62,000 bases of DNA from Nymphaea colorata (Eukaryota > Streptophyta > Magnoliopsida > Nymphaeales > Nymphaeaceae). This document shows, one piece after another, positions 1 through 13,085 of the stretch. The position numbers and the translations under genes were made by a program. Position 1 is the stretch's first letter, and the number at the start of each line of letters is the position of its first letter. The notes beneath the pieces are model-generated. The model made no database searches, was not told the origin of the DNA, and saw only the letters and a list, made by a program, of their open reading frames with translations. The stretch is from positions 7,539,886 to 7,601,885 of the forward strand of contig NC_045144.1 in NCBI RefSeq assembly GCF_008831285.2. The letters run 5' to 3'.

Positions 1-36
1 AGCAAGGACTAGAAATATTAAAATTTCCTGCCTCAC

Positions 37-3000
37 CTCTTGGTGTAAGTGGAAGGAGACAACGGTCTGGAAGATGGTATGTTCTAAGGTCAGAAGGAAA
101 AGTTCCTATAGCACGTAACTCTGGTATACAAAGTGATTTTGCATCAAATGCCATTTGCTTCAGCAGTAGATAAAATTCATTAGCAATTACCATCAAGCTA
201 AAGAAAATTAGCATTTGGTTAACAGCTTTAGCATTCAATAAATGGGTCTTCATAGTTGACCAGTACTTGAAATTTCAGCCACTATTTGCAACTAAACTGG
301 TGAGAAGGATAAAAATGATAAGGAAGAAATGAAGCTGAACCAAAGATCAACAAGCCAAGATATCTATATGTGCATAATGCATGGTTTCACGAAAAAAATG
401 AAGTTTAGAGACGATAAGCTTGGATGAATTACCATTGAACCAAATCGGTATGTCATCATTATCTCAAAGCCATATGGATCACAATCTACCAAGCAGTAGG
501 CGGGCAAGTGTAGTTCATCAATAAGAAGCCGTAGAAATCTGAAAACGGCACATTCTTAATGTAAAAAATACACTATAGAAAAGAATATGCAGCTAGAACT
601 ATAAATATGAATTGACATGGGATACCTTCTGGTAGAAACATCAGGATAACCTCTTCCCTGCAAGGAAAGTTAAACTAAGAATGACAGTTACTGTTGATGG
701 TTTTAAAAGTGGAAAAAAAAAAGGATGCACGTGCTCACTGTGAGAACTATGCAGCGGTTTGATTGACAAAACTTGTCATCTGCCAGCCGCTGGAAAACTG
801 CAAATCAGATCTGTCAAATTAAATTTGGAACAGAAGTTGGCAACACAGCTAAGACAATAAACCAAAGTACACTAGTTCAAGAAGAATACCTGTCTCCTTC
901 TCAACAACTAATATGTAACTGGCAGTGCTAATTATATCTATATAACCACTTAAAGATATGGCAATTCCAATTGCTTCCAACCGTAAAATTAGATTCTGTG
1001 CTGAAAAACTCATCATGAGGCTACTGAGCAATCACAATTATCCCTTTTTACAAGGATACCAGAGTGTTTGTTTCGGGATCATCTTATAATAGTGTATTTC
1101 CTTAGACATATCAGGTAATCAATTTTCCCTTTTGAAAAAAAATATCTCATTTGAATGTCATGTAACACAGCTATTTAATACTTCATCTTTAGCTTATGCA
1201 GCTTTAAGCTCTTTCCCTCACCTAAAAAACATCATTAAGTGCAACAAAATGGGAACACCTTGATATTGGTAATTATGCCTTCAAGTATGTGCATGTACCT
1301 GCAGTTCCTGACCAAACGCATATTAGAATTGCTATTGAAATAGATAGCGCTTTGACGCACCAACATGAAGATTTATTATCTTAAGATAGATATATTAATT
1401 ACTTCAGTGTCCAATTCTTAGAATTGAATCAGGACATGCTCAGATAAGGATGGTGCCACCGTGCCAGCCAGAGAAATACTATTTGCCTATTTGGAATATA
1501 TTTTTATGTGAGGTGGTGATACAAGATACAGATCAGTTTGTCGCTGCACAAAAGGCTACACAAAATAAAAAACACAGACAAAACCTTCCTCCTTCATATG
1601 TTCATTATAGAAGGATACTTTTAACTTTTTCAACTTGCACTGGAATTGGATAACCCTGCATTTCATTGAGGACTTTTTTAAGAGTATTGTGTGTATAAAT
1701 TTGTTCTTCAAATGGAATCTACATGCTTACAGTGTTAGGATATGTTGCACAGTCAAATTTATGTTCCGCTTCTACAAATCTCAGCCATCCCATCACCAAG
1801 CTAAAAGAAGTTAAAAACAAACATTAGAATATGGCTAAGAAGAAAATTTTAGTCTTTAATATCCACAACTTTTTGATAGTTGTAGAAGAAAATCCAGTCC
1901 TCAACCCTTATAGGAGCAACAGTAAAATGCTATTGTATATCTGCAATTTTTGGTAATAACCAAGGTAGCATAATAATGTCATAAAATGTTCAAAATATTA
2001 AACTTCTGCAGTACATGTAATAAGATAAACATGAACTAGCCTATTGATATAATTTTCAATCACGACTGTTACATCATAAATTAAAATCACAAACACGAGA
2101 TTTGCAAGGAATCTAGCTACAGGATTAGGAAACAATATACTGAATCCAGAACACTAAAAATGAAGAAGAAAAACAAGGAATCTTAGCATATGCATAAAAA
2201 ATTCCGATTACAGAAAATGAAAATTGAACTACTATACTTATTTGAATTAAAACAACACGTTTAGGATACAAATAAGAAAAATCATACTCTAACAACATTG
2301 GAGAATCAAGAATTTCAAAGAGAGATCTGACATTGAATTAGACAATAATTAGTTTACAAATCTTTTGCTGGAAGAAATGAAATATATCAAAAACTTGATT
2401 TTCGTGAGAAGAGAGATCAAATTTATCAGTTACACGATTTACTGCATCACTTGTCATTTAAGCCAACATTAAGAAACAGAATTCAAACAATTAGATCCTG
2501 CTCTTGGTTTCTATATGATGTAGAACAAATAAAGAACTAAAACATTGTTGGACATTCATGATACTCCACACCATTCACAATAATCCATATTAATGCAATC
2601 AATCCTGTGAAAAAATTTACAATAATCATGAGAGAATATGGTAGATGTCTAGAGGAAGGATCTTGGACATCCTAAAGCATTTCTCCGCACATGATATTAC
2701 GTTTCTTTTGTGCACAACAAATTTCAAAAAGATACAAATTCTTCACCAAAATATTCAATGTAATCAGCCAATATGCATAATTTTTTTTAGACAAACGGCA
2801 CCTTCAATATGAACAAAGTTGGTCAATCCAACTCACCTTATGCTCATGTAATAGCTATTTACTATGTTTAAAGTAGAGTCAGCAAAGAAGGGTTGAAAAA
2901 AAAATTGCAATTGTTGCCACTTGTAAACTTGTAGCTCCTCTAGAGTCGAATTATAGCTATCATGCTTTCAATATATCTAATTTCAATTTAGTTTTTCAGA

Positions 3001-6000
3001 TAGACATGGCTATGCACATGTGTGGATATGTGTGTGTATGTCATCACTTGTGAAACATTATTAGAGTGTTTATGATAAAAATTACATCAAACTGCATTCT
3101 GACTTATCTAGGGAATCTAACTAATTAGTAGACTATGAGGAGTTGCAAATCCCATCAAATGCACTTCAAAGGCAGCTTCAATGACAAAGAAGCAATAGTA
3201 AAAAGTTTCGACTGTATGTAACAGGAAATTTACCCATTGTTGGCTGACACCTGCAAAAATCCCAAGTGGAAGAGGATATTACCATCTCAAAAATTTTTAA
3301 GTAAAAATCCAATGCCAAGAAGACAATACGAAGTACCACAAAGCAAACTGTTAAAGTGGCTAATCTGAGTAGTTATTAAGCACACCACAAAGAAATAGAA
3401 CCATCATATCCTGTGATACACTAAGCAAAAAGACTTCTCACTTGATAGCTATATTTGTTGATGCCTTGTTGGGACTTTAGTAAATGCCTCCGAAGAGGGA
3501 AAAAACTTCATTTGTAGTTAAGTGTTTGGAATGAACCTAAAAGTTAAGTTGCTCTATCTATCAAGAAATCAGACTGCATATAAGCATTAACATGAAAGTT
3601 ACATGCACAAATTTGGCTGTCATTGGCTTTTTTGAGGCAATGATGGAAGGCTTGAGTCCAATAGTAAAAAGATATTATACATTTCATGGCTCAAAAGGCA
3701 AGGTCATCTAATTAAAATTTCAGATTGTACCCATTCTTCTCAAATCCATAATGATTGATAAGTTTAGATAATCTGGTTATGTTATGGGAGTTGGTAGTAG
3801 ACGGGGGAAGAGTTGCACAACTTTATAGTAAAAAATTTTAATTAATTAAGTGGGTGTATACTAACTTGTGTATTATGGTCCAGGACATCTTTATGTTGAT
3901 AACCTCTATTGTAACTGTTTCCAAATGCACATCCACGTCAATCCTAGTAATAAACAAAAACAAAATGGTTGCAGATTCACAGTCAAGTATGAAGAATGTT
4001 AAATTTCGTATACTATGTTGTCGCTAATGAATGAACAATTCATTCAGCACATGCATTTGTAATTTTGTAGTCATAATTACATGTAAGATCCTTTTAACTA
4101 AAAGGTTGAAATGACTTCTATATATTACAATTGCATTCAGCTATCATCAAGAGTAAATACATGGTAAAGAAATAAAAGGATAGAGAAGGCTAACTAATGA
4201 TTTGGATATAGTGTGGCATGAAGACAGACAAGGGCATCAGTTATGACGTTAACAGGGTGGATGATTTTATCAGTGTTTAAACTAGAGAAGACAACAACAG
4301 AATCCAAGTACATAGAAAATATCCTGTTATAAATTTTGGTTCACAAGTCAGATGCAAAGGTAAAATAATAGGTGACACTTGGTTCAGAATACATCACTGC
4401 ATCTCCTTGCGATATCTCTGTTTAACAATATCTCTCTCTGTGTTGTTCCAACAGAATATAGATAACTATTTCCTGTTCTGATCATCAATTTTTTGCTTTA
4501 ACATTGCCCTGTTGAGGCAACGAATGTAACTATTTGGAGCAACAAAAAGACACATCATTGCTCTGAAAATTCATACTAATTTTGACAAACATTCTACAGT
4601 GCTTATGACAAAAGTTTTGATGTTGTCTTAGCCTTGTAATGAGACACACCACATTTAAATCATGACGACTGCATCTGAAAAAGGAGCAAATATCATTGAT
4701 AGCCCGATCTACAGTTTCTTGATCTGCAAAACAAGGAAGATTAAGATTCAATCAAGGAATGATCCCATTAATAGAAAATTATTCTAAAAAACCTTAGTAG
4801 TTATAACTGTAGTCACATATACTGTTCTTGGTTTTCATTGACAAGGTTTCCTCGGGTATTAAACAGAAAGTTTGTTTTTTCAGGAAAATTTCAAGGATTT
4901 AAAAAATAAAAAATATGTATAATAATAGATAATTTATGAAAGTATGTTGTTTCCACTAACTTTTTATGAAAACACTGATAACAATTTAAAATAGTTATTA
5001 AATTTTTAAAAGGCACCCCCAAAATAGTTTAAAATATGTTTTTTTAAAAACTTATAAAGTATCACGTTTCACTTATTTGTTGGCATTGTTATCATGATAT
5101 TGAAATTATTGCTGGCATTCATGACATGATTATAGGCTATTAAGAACTGAACAATGTCACAAATATCACAATATTTTCCAAACATATCGTGATATTAATG
5201 GAAAAAATGGGAAAAATGAAAAAAAAAACATGAAAATTTTGCAGATTTTGAAAGAGAAGTGAAAAATAAAGTTAATCCATTTTTTCTGTGTCTTTCCCAT
5301 TTTTTTGTTTTTCTCTTTGTTAATGGCAATATCATCATGGATTGAATTACTGAAATTTTATTTTTTATCATTTTATCTAGTTTTTTAATGTGTTCATGTT
5401 AGTTTCTCATTTATTTTATCATTACCTTTTTTTAGGATTTTTTTCGTTTTTTACAAAATTTGCTGAGATTTTCTTGAGAATTTCCCAAGCAAAATATCTT
5501 TACCAAAAAATACTTGGGAAAAGCCTAAAACCAAAAACAGTTGTGACAATGCCAAAACATAAACAATCCTTTCCTTCCTCATCAAACGAAAGAAGAAGGT
5601 TAGGACTTAGGATCAAAGGGTAAGCAACCCAAGCTTTTGGGGCCCACAAGATCCCTGTGGACTAGCTAGGTAGGTTAGCTTAAGGTGTCCAACTTGACGG
5701 CTATGTCACAGTGGTACGTGGGATGTGCCCACGTACCACTACCAGTACGGCAGTGGTAAGTTTTGATCAGTTCCGGGTCGGAACTGATCCAAACCACTTT
5801 TTTCATCTTTTCTTATATTTTAACCATATTTTTGTCAGTTTATTTATGTTTTATGAGATTATATGTAGAAATTATGAAAGAAAATATTAAAAATTGTCTT
5901 GATAATGTGTTATATATATACATACAACTTTTGTTTGCCGTACCCACATACCATGATTTTCTAAAATTGTCGCACCTATATAGATAACAAAATGGCATAA

Positions 6001-7490
6001 ACCAAGGAATTATTTCTAAATAAATCATGATTAGGCAGAATGGTGGCAAATATGGCCAAGTTGCAAAGCACAACAACAAAATTCAGTTGATGAACAATTA
6101 TAGATTTACAAGCAAATATAGCATAAAGGTAAGAACCTGAAAGACCATATGAGACAACCTAATGGTAAATTACCTGTAAAAATGGTTGGATGCATGTAAT
6201 AGATGTCTCTCTTTGATGCGTGCTTGTTTTCTTGTAGCAGTTGTTGAATAATCAAAAGGACTCTTAATAGCACATCTGACAACAACATTCAAATATGAGC
6301 AAGAGAAATGCTTTTCAAGAACAAACGTGTGAAGGCACAGGCATCACAGGGACATGGTTATTCATTCGTTTGTAGCAGAGGCATCACACTATTGCATGGT
6401 TATGTAGCGGAGGCATCAGATAGTTGCATGATTATTCATGCGTACGTATATGAAAGAGAGAGAGAGAGAGAGAGAGAGAAAGAAGCAGAAGACATGACAG
6501 TGTCACTGGAGAAACGAACTTTACCAAGTCTCTGAGCATGACTTGCCCTTTCCATAGAAATGAGTTTCTTCTTAGCAATGCCGGAACAACAGCTGCAAAA
6601 TAAAAACGAAAAAGAAGAATTTAGTCCCTGAAAGTGCCTAGGGACAGATAGTGACAACATAACAGTTATGTTCTCAGAGAGTGCATTGCGTGAGGAAGAA
6701 AAAAAACTAAAGACATCGGCGCGGACCGCGGAGCCACCATTATTTTAGTTGCATAAGCAGCATCTCTCCTTGCAGCGTCTAAAGAAAAAATCTTAATTGG
6801 AGCTAGTTAGGAACATTAGTTGACGCGAATATTCATCTTCATAACATAGAACACCATCTAAATTGACGCATATAACCACAAAAAACCTATTGAATGATGA
6901 AAGAACCGTCCGCATTCGAACAACATGCGTCGCTTTCCACCGTTCAGATGATCAAAAGAATGACGAGGCGTAGAACATTCGAGCATTTCCAGTCTTAACG
7001 TGAAGAAATTGAAGATCAAAGGCTTCCAGAAACCAGAAAAGGCAAAGAACAAACTACTGAATCCATAGACGACAACGATCCGATAAAGTCAATAATTGCG
7101 CATCCCACCTCCTCAGATACAATTACATCTATAGAATTACTTGCTTCAAAATTCCAAAAAAAATAAATCACCAGAAAAATCAATAAGCAAATCCGTTCGA
7201 AATGATAATGGTTTTTACCAGGAATCCGTAGGATCGGTCAGATTGCAATAGCTCCGGTAGCGGTCTAGGGCAATAACGGGGAGATTTCCCCTGCTGAGGT
7301 TTTTCACCAAATTCCGCGTGAATTCTGGAGGCAAAAAGAAGAGGAAAAGCGAAATGTGAAGATCGGAAGCATCTGAAGCCGCTAAACTGAACGAATAGGA
7401 AGCAAAAATCTAAAGAAGGCGAAGTAGATATGAACCCTTGATTTGGCAAAGGAACGCGAAGGATTTGGAGGAGGGAGATCCTTCCGCCAT
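37..7490 (-). CDS. SPO11-1: SPO11-1, meiotic topoisomerase VI A-like protein, 5' 12 exons (C-terminus outside window)
   Basis: Makes the programmed double-strand breaks that start meiotic recombination. Exons in transcript order: 7490-7436, 7324-7219, 6592-6525, 6275-6174, 4723-4650, 3250-3234, 1800-1731, 995-890, 797-739, 657-626, 538-433, 157-37. All junctions are GT-AG and phases close over 305 codons plus one base. The start (AAGATGGCG) gives MAEGSPSSKSF. Visible motifs: RDIYYMHP with the presumed catalytic tyrosine at residue 103, the 5Y-CAP region before it (LLRVLL, QQLLQENKHASKRD), Toprim glutamate in ILVVEKET (196), and Toprim DxD in LVDCDPYGFEI (248/250). It aligns with plant SPO11-1 rather than SPO11-2. 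Roughly 55-60 C-terminal residues, known in relatives, lie left of base 1. Weak points: exon 8 adds about seven residues (165-171), and the exon 12 acceptor (GAAG/CAAATG) has a poor pyrimidine tract. Confidence 0.95.
5701..5983. mobile_element. hAT-like miniature element copy in SPO11-1 intron 4
   Basis: Begins CTATGTCACAGTGGTACGTG, the same terminus as the clearer copies at 14175, 53351 and 59036. It keeps the internal 'cgtaccact' palindrome and the sub-terminal 'ccgtacccacatacc' block, but its right end is eroded (cgcacctatatag). No target duplication remains. It lies wholly in the intron between exons 4 and 5 of SPO11-1. Confidence 0.6.
6454..6479. repeat. (GA)n microsatellite in SPO11-1 intron 3
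   Basis: An uninterrupted GA run about 45 bases downstream of the exon 3 donor. On the transcribed (minus) strand it reads as a CT tract. Confidence 0.9.
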
Positions 7491-7878
7491 CTTCTCTTCC
7501 TCCTTCCCTCCGTCTTTTTTTTCTCTTTTGATTTTAATCAGCCCGCCACTCATATGGCGCGTTATTCTCTTTCTCCTTATTAAACAAGCGGTCTGAATGG
7601 CAAGATATTCCCAAAACGAACCCTTTTTTTTTTATTTTACAGTTTTTAGTTTTTTCTTGTTTGTTATGCCCTTTTACGATTTTACTTGCTCCGAAGCTCT
7701 TACCAACAGTTCAAGCTCGACGTCCTTAGTTATCGAATTGACCATCAACTTCGAACAAAAAAATAAATAAATAAAAAATGTGAAAAAATAAGTTTTAAAT
7801 AAATATATATCGAACCAAATCAAGCTCCCAGCCCATCATGGGCCAGTACCCAGTTTGTTGTCCACCCTTACATGCGCT

Positions 7879-8364
7879 TACGGGTGAACACAAGTGGAGT
7901 CGAGCCCGAGTTCAGTCAACTTGAGCTCGACTCGACTTGACTCGAGCTCGTGAATAGCTCAATGGAAGCAGCTCGAAGTCGACTCAATTACGGCTCGACA
8001 AACTCGTTTGAATAGAATTGATATTCATTATTACTTGTTGAGCTCGAGCTCCACTCGATTAAGGCTTGACAAACTCATAAACTCGTTTGAATATATCGAC
8101 TTGATTAAGGCTCGACAAACTCGATTAAGGCTTGAGCTCGACTCGATTACGGCTTGACAAACTCTTAAACTCGTTTGAATATATCGACTTGATTAAGGCT
8201 CGACAAACTCGATTAAGGCTCGAGCTCGACTCAACAGTTATGTGTTGAGCTTGAATTTGAACGAGTCGACTCATGAACTCGAGCTCGACTCGTTAAGTAA
8301 ATAACTCGGCTCGAACTCATTCATGAACCAAGCTTTAACGAGTCGAGCTCGTTGTTCACCCTTA
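7879..8364. mobile_element. Inverted-repeat element of the 'gctcgagctcg' family
   Basis: Starts TACGGGTGAACA and ends TGTTCACCCTTA, an inverted terminal pair. Flanks catgcgct and catgtggc agree at 5 of 8 bases, a possible decayed 8-bp target duplication. The inside is a degenerate series of gagctcgactcg/aaggctcgacaaactcg units. Related sequence occurs at about 47138-47480, 60375-60502 and 61585-61935. No coding capacity, so presumably non-autonomous. Confidence 0.65.
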
Positions 8365-9175
8365 CATGTGGCATAATATGTTGCAAGTAATTGTGCCCCT
8401 TCACCCTTGTGGGTGAAAGGGTATAAGATGAAGAAAATAGCTGATTAAAGCCATGTTTAGAACCTCAGGGGTGGTGGAGATGGTGGGTAAAGTCCTAACA
8501 AGTTATAAAAGTAAATAGAGAAATGTAGGAGCCAAAATTTTTTGGTTGGAAAACAACAATATATGGTACTGAATATATATTTCATAAAATCTTACACCCT
8601 TCAAATATATATTATATTGACTTTAAGAGCATCAATATACAAATAAGCGAATGGATATGGTGCGCTAATATGTAAACAATTTGTGTAGGTCTGTGTGGGC
8701 AACTGCCCACTCAAGCTGGATTTGATTAATTTCGATGTATTCGATCCTTAAAATTAAGCACAATCTGCACGTCTGTTCGACCCCTCACAAGCCACCATGT
8801 CAACGCTTCTTAGCTCTTCTCTACTGTCGGTGCTATTTTTCACAAATATAATCTTATAGATGGATTAAAAAATATTTAGATTTACAGGATTTTGAAAAAA
8901 AAAAACATGAAATTAGATGTGCCAATCGAACGTGTTCTAAACTTGGCGGCCTGACTTTGTTTGACTTATAAAATATAATTTATGAATTTCGTATTGTTTC
9001 GTCATTCCTATATTTTCAAATTATGCATCTATCTCTTTGGTGAAACTTATTAAAAAAAAAAGTTGAAACAAAGGAAGGGATCTCAAAAGTTTGTCAAGTG
9101 TATCTGGGTATTGTAAAGATGATCGTTATTTTGGTTGGTGTTAGGTACCGGTCTTTGTACTAGGCTGCCCAATAT

Positions 9176-9234
<59 letters not shown>
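9176..9234. repeat. Compound (CT)n(AT)n microsatellite
   Basis: A CT run of about 17 bases passes directly into an AT run of about 42 bases. Confidence 0.95.
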
Positions 9235-9237
<3 letters not shown>

Positions 9238-9239
9238 AT

Positions 9240-9615
9240 TTGAATTCTCAGATGAAGAAAAAACTAGACCATATCTGAATTCGAAATTTCAAATTTATAG
9301 TCTGAATCTGATCTGAGTGCAATTGTTAGATTAACATCTGAGTCTGAATCTAACTTTTAAACTGAATCTGAACTATATTATAGGCATTAAGTATACTATG
9401 TATTTTGTTTTAAATTATATCTGACCTGACCTGATTCTGAATCCGAATTTGGTTAGTATTTATTTAAATCTGAATCTGAACTTGATCGGATGTCATTTCT
9501 TATACCTGAAATCTGACCTGAACCTTTGATTGGATATCAAATTTTTTTTCATATTTAATTTTGTTTATGCGGTTCAGTTAGATATCAAGTCTAACTCAAA
9601 TTTTTGACATCTCTA
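9240..9615. mobile_element. Degenerate 'tccgaatctgaatc' family element
   Basis: Rich in repeated (t)ctgaatctgaa and ccgaat words and ends TTTTTGACATCTCTAG, the terminus shared with the better-preserved copies at 27959, 30651 and 46424. The left end is lost in the adjoining AT microsatellite. Confidence 0.55.
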
Positions 9616-9854
9616 GCCTTGCCTTCTTTGAGGGTATTTTGATGTCTTGAAAAAACAGCTGTGTGTATAAATTTTCAACTTAATCTCTACCATATGAACT
9701 CCTTCGAGTCGAGGGCGTGATTCCCGTTAAATTTGATATATAAAAGTTTAATAGCTACCGCTCTCTCTCATAACCCCAAGAGAGAGAAACTGACATTATA
9801 GCACTGCTCAAAACCCCAAGTTGTCTTCTCTTAGCCATTTGGAAAGCCTCCTCA

Positions 9855-10296
9855 TTTGCATGTCAATAGATTGGATTCAAATTGGATATACCTTAAATCA
9901 TATCTACTTTTTCAGATATTCACATATTCAGATTCAAATTTGTATTTAAAAAAATATTCAAATCCAAAATCCAATTTCACAATGTGAACCCAATCCGAGT
10001 TTGTTTTTTACGTTCATATCTGAATCCTAATTTTGAACCGAATTTGGCTTCTTTTCAAAACACAGAAGAATTAGATATACAATATTTGTTTAAAAATAAA
10101 TCTGATCTGAATCCATATTTGAATCCTAATCGATCGAATATTTATGTATGTCCAAATCTGAATCCGATCAAATGTCATTTCTTAAATCTGAATCCGATCT
10201 GATTTCGTAATCAGATATTATTTTTTTTCCATATTTGATTTTTTTGAAACAGTTCGGTCAGACATCGGAACCAAATCGGATATATTGACATCCCTA
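9855..10296. mobile_element. 'GGATGTCAA' family miniature element
   Basis: Left end TGCATGTCAATAGATTGG and right end GATATATTGACATCCCTA form the inverted terminal pair of this family, and the inside carries the usual aatctgaatccgatc words. No clear target duplication at this copy. Confidence 0.6.
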
Positions 10297-10604
10297 ATCG
10301 GCTGCAATCCAAATATTAATCTTGAAACCTCTTTCAATTTGGAGGCTTTAAGCCGAATCGCCTAACTAGGTGCATCCTTTTTCTTTACATTGTGTTCATG
10401 TCTGTAACTCCTGAGTCGGGAGTAATCTAAGGGACCTTTCATCAGCCAGACGATCAACACCCAACTGCCATGACTGCTCTGCAGGCATTCAAAATGGCAG
10501 GCAAGCAAGTGAGCTTGAGCAGTATGTTTCAGTAGGTGATGCAGCACAAAAGATTGTACTGGAAGGTTATTTCATTTGTGTAACTAGGTTAGGCGAGAGT
10601 ATGC

Positions 10605-10808
10605 GTTAGAAGAAAAAGCCAGTTCAGTGGTATCTTCCTCATTTGATGTTCAAAGTAAATGCAGTAATTTATCTTATATAAGTGAAAAGATTGTTGTAGT
10701 TCAACAGAGTGTGCATCGGGAAAAGCCAGTTCGCTGGTGTCATTTTCATTTGATGTTCAAAATAAATGCTGTAATTTATATTATATAAGTGAAAAAATTG
10801 TTGTAATT
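10605..10808. repeat. Tandem duplication, two copies, period about 107 bp
   Basis: The block from gaaaaagccagttc through 'tatataagtgaaaa(g/a)attgttgta' occurs twice in direct succession with scattered substitutions, offset 107 bases. Confidence 0.85.
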
Positions 10809-13085
10809 AAACATATTTATATTAAAAAAGAAGAAACATGCAGAATATTTCAGCATAAATGAGTCCATTCACTGAATTAATAGTGAATTTTTGCTCTTGC
10901 TTCACAGCTCCGCTGCTTTTTCAGGAGAGTTGTCTTGGTAAGAAGCTCTCGGGCTTTATGCAGCTTTACTTCTTAAACGATGTTGTATTCTTTGTCATGT
11001 TTTCTTCTAGGACCACGCTCTATGTGGTTTTGAATTTCTGTGGACCTTTACTTGCGTACAACTTGCATAATTCTGAAACAGTTCTCTTGGAAAAGAAGCA
11101 GATCCATGAGACAGAGATGAAAAAGCTGAGTTATGAGTTAATGAGAAAGATGATGAGGCAAAGGCTGAGATTCAAATCTTTAACAAGTCTCCAAGTTTCA
11201 ATTATATGGACTTTCTGCTTCTGCATATAATAGTTTTATGTCATTTATTTGTTTGGAAGATAAATATTTCTTCTCTTGTTTGCAAAGTATTGTTGAATTT
11301 ATGTTCAAAATTGTACAGCTCCTACCCACTTACTGTGCGCCATCATTTTTCTGATGATCAGCATTTCTGTACTTGACCAACCTGGTATAAGCTGGAAAAT
11401 CTGTCAATGATAATTTGAAACATGGCAAGGGTTCTCAGACAAAAATGTCCAGAAATGCGGCTTAGTGTGACTGTTTAATGTAAAATCTAAGGGAGCTGCT
11501 GCTCCTGTATTTGAGTGGATCTGAACGAGCACTGCAGGTACCAAACATATACATGATTTTGGGGTGCGATACCATGGCAGATTGTACTTACATGTAAAGA
11601 ACTTAATAGTTAACTATAAGACTTGCAAACAGGAATAAAAGAAATTAGGACCACGGATGATAACGTGAAGTTACATACTTGTGCTTCTCACTGACCTTTT
11701 GATGTTCATCCTCAAGCAAAAAATTTCATGCACTTAACATACGTATTCAGACTGGTTAAGTACCCTAGGTATTAGTAAGAAAGTAATGACAACAAAGAAT
11801 GTAGCATAGAAGAAAAATTGCTAATACAGAAAATGCAAACTGATAGTGTTTAACAAAATTCAAAAGGCATTAACATTCAGATGAGCTTCAGTTAAATAAC
11901 AAAATCAGAAGAAGTCATGTTATGATTGTCAATAAAGTATAAACTCTAACCAAAGAACAGTGGCTTGAAATATGATAATTGATCTTCATATGTATAAGCT
12001 GGAAAATCAAAAGGCATTAACATTCAGATGAGCTTTAGACTGGTTAAGTACCCTTCATAATTGGCCTGTTAACAGCCTCCATCTACGGCACAATAGTTTC
12101 TTTTGATCCACTTTGTTTCCATTCACTTCTTCTTCTGAATATATTTGCTGTCCATAATGAGTAGTCCTGTTCACCCACTGTTGTTTCTGGCATTCTGCTA
12201 TTGTTCTTTAACTAACCATTTGTTCGCTAAATCAGAAAAATAGTAAATGAACTTGCAATTAGGAGCCTCTAGCTTTAAGTGCATAATCATCCTTTTATGA
12301 GAGCATGATTTGTTACCCTACAATTTCAAGAGACTCCAGACAGAAGAAAAGAATAGTAAGTATGAACAGGATATAAATAGAAGAAACGCAATCGCTGAAA
12401 TATTGAAACTGGTGCAGGTGAGTTATCCACATGTTTAAACCCCTCTAAGCGCCATTCTCTGGCACTGCTCTGGCATTCAGATTTGCTATGAGAAAAATAG
12501 AATGATGAACTGGTAGTGTTCACCTCTGCTTGAAAGTTAGGGAGTTAACCCTTTGGGGTCCAAACTTCATGCCATTGGTTATGATAGTCCAACACCTAAA
12601 CATGCAAACATCATATTTGCGCTCAAATGGCAGTGCTTATTATAGCGTGGGATAATATTTCTGGTGAGGCGTGAAATCAAGGTTGTAACTGCAAAGTATG
12701 CATGAAGTCTCTCATTTCGTATTTCTTCCTGTGAAATGAAAGGCTGAACCCATTGCTGCACTGAGAACTGTAAGCATTCTTTTTGCTGTATGAAGCACAA
12801 AAGACAACAAATTTTTCATTTGAAGCACCATGTACAAAGGCAAGTGAATCAAGAAAGCCATGACAATGTGAAGGTTGCATTCTTCCTATATCTTATCCCT
12901 CACTTCAACCAGTCTTCCTCCTTACCCTCCATTTGTCAATAGTACACTGTCTCAACACTGTCATGGCAGTTATTCAAAATTGCCAATGGCTCAACACAAA
13001 CTATACAGAAGCCAAAAAACCTTCTTTACATGTACTTATGGGTTTGTGCTTTTTTATGTCAAGATCTGGTTTTTAAGCCTACAGA

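Larger units (their letters stand above)
7491..13085. other. Intergenic spacer between SPO11-1 start and PHYC stop
   Basis: No gene is recognised. It should hold the SPO11-1 promoter and leader (a pyrimidine-rich stretch lies at 7491-7540 on the plus strand) and the PHYC 3' UTR at the right end. In between are three inverted-repeat elements (7879, 9240, 9855), a CT/AT microsatellite (9176-9234) and a 107-bp duplication (10605-10808). An open stretch on the plus strand at 10859-11230 ends in a charged, possibly coiled-coil segment (LLEKKQIHETEMKKL), but no family, splice partners or expression signal can be shown. Confidence 0.7.

Noticed and set aside
6525-7490. Joining SPO11-1 exon 1 directly to exon 3, giving a VVPALLRRN reading
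   Set aside because: It is phase-compatible but loses homology. Inclusion of the 106-bp exon at 7324-7219 gives the family motif (FTRNLVKNLSRG…RYRSYC) and the correct downstream frame.
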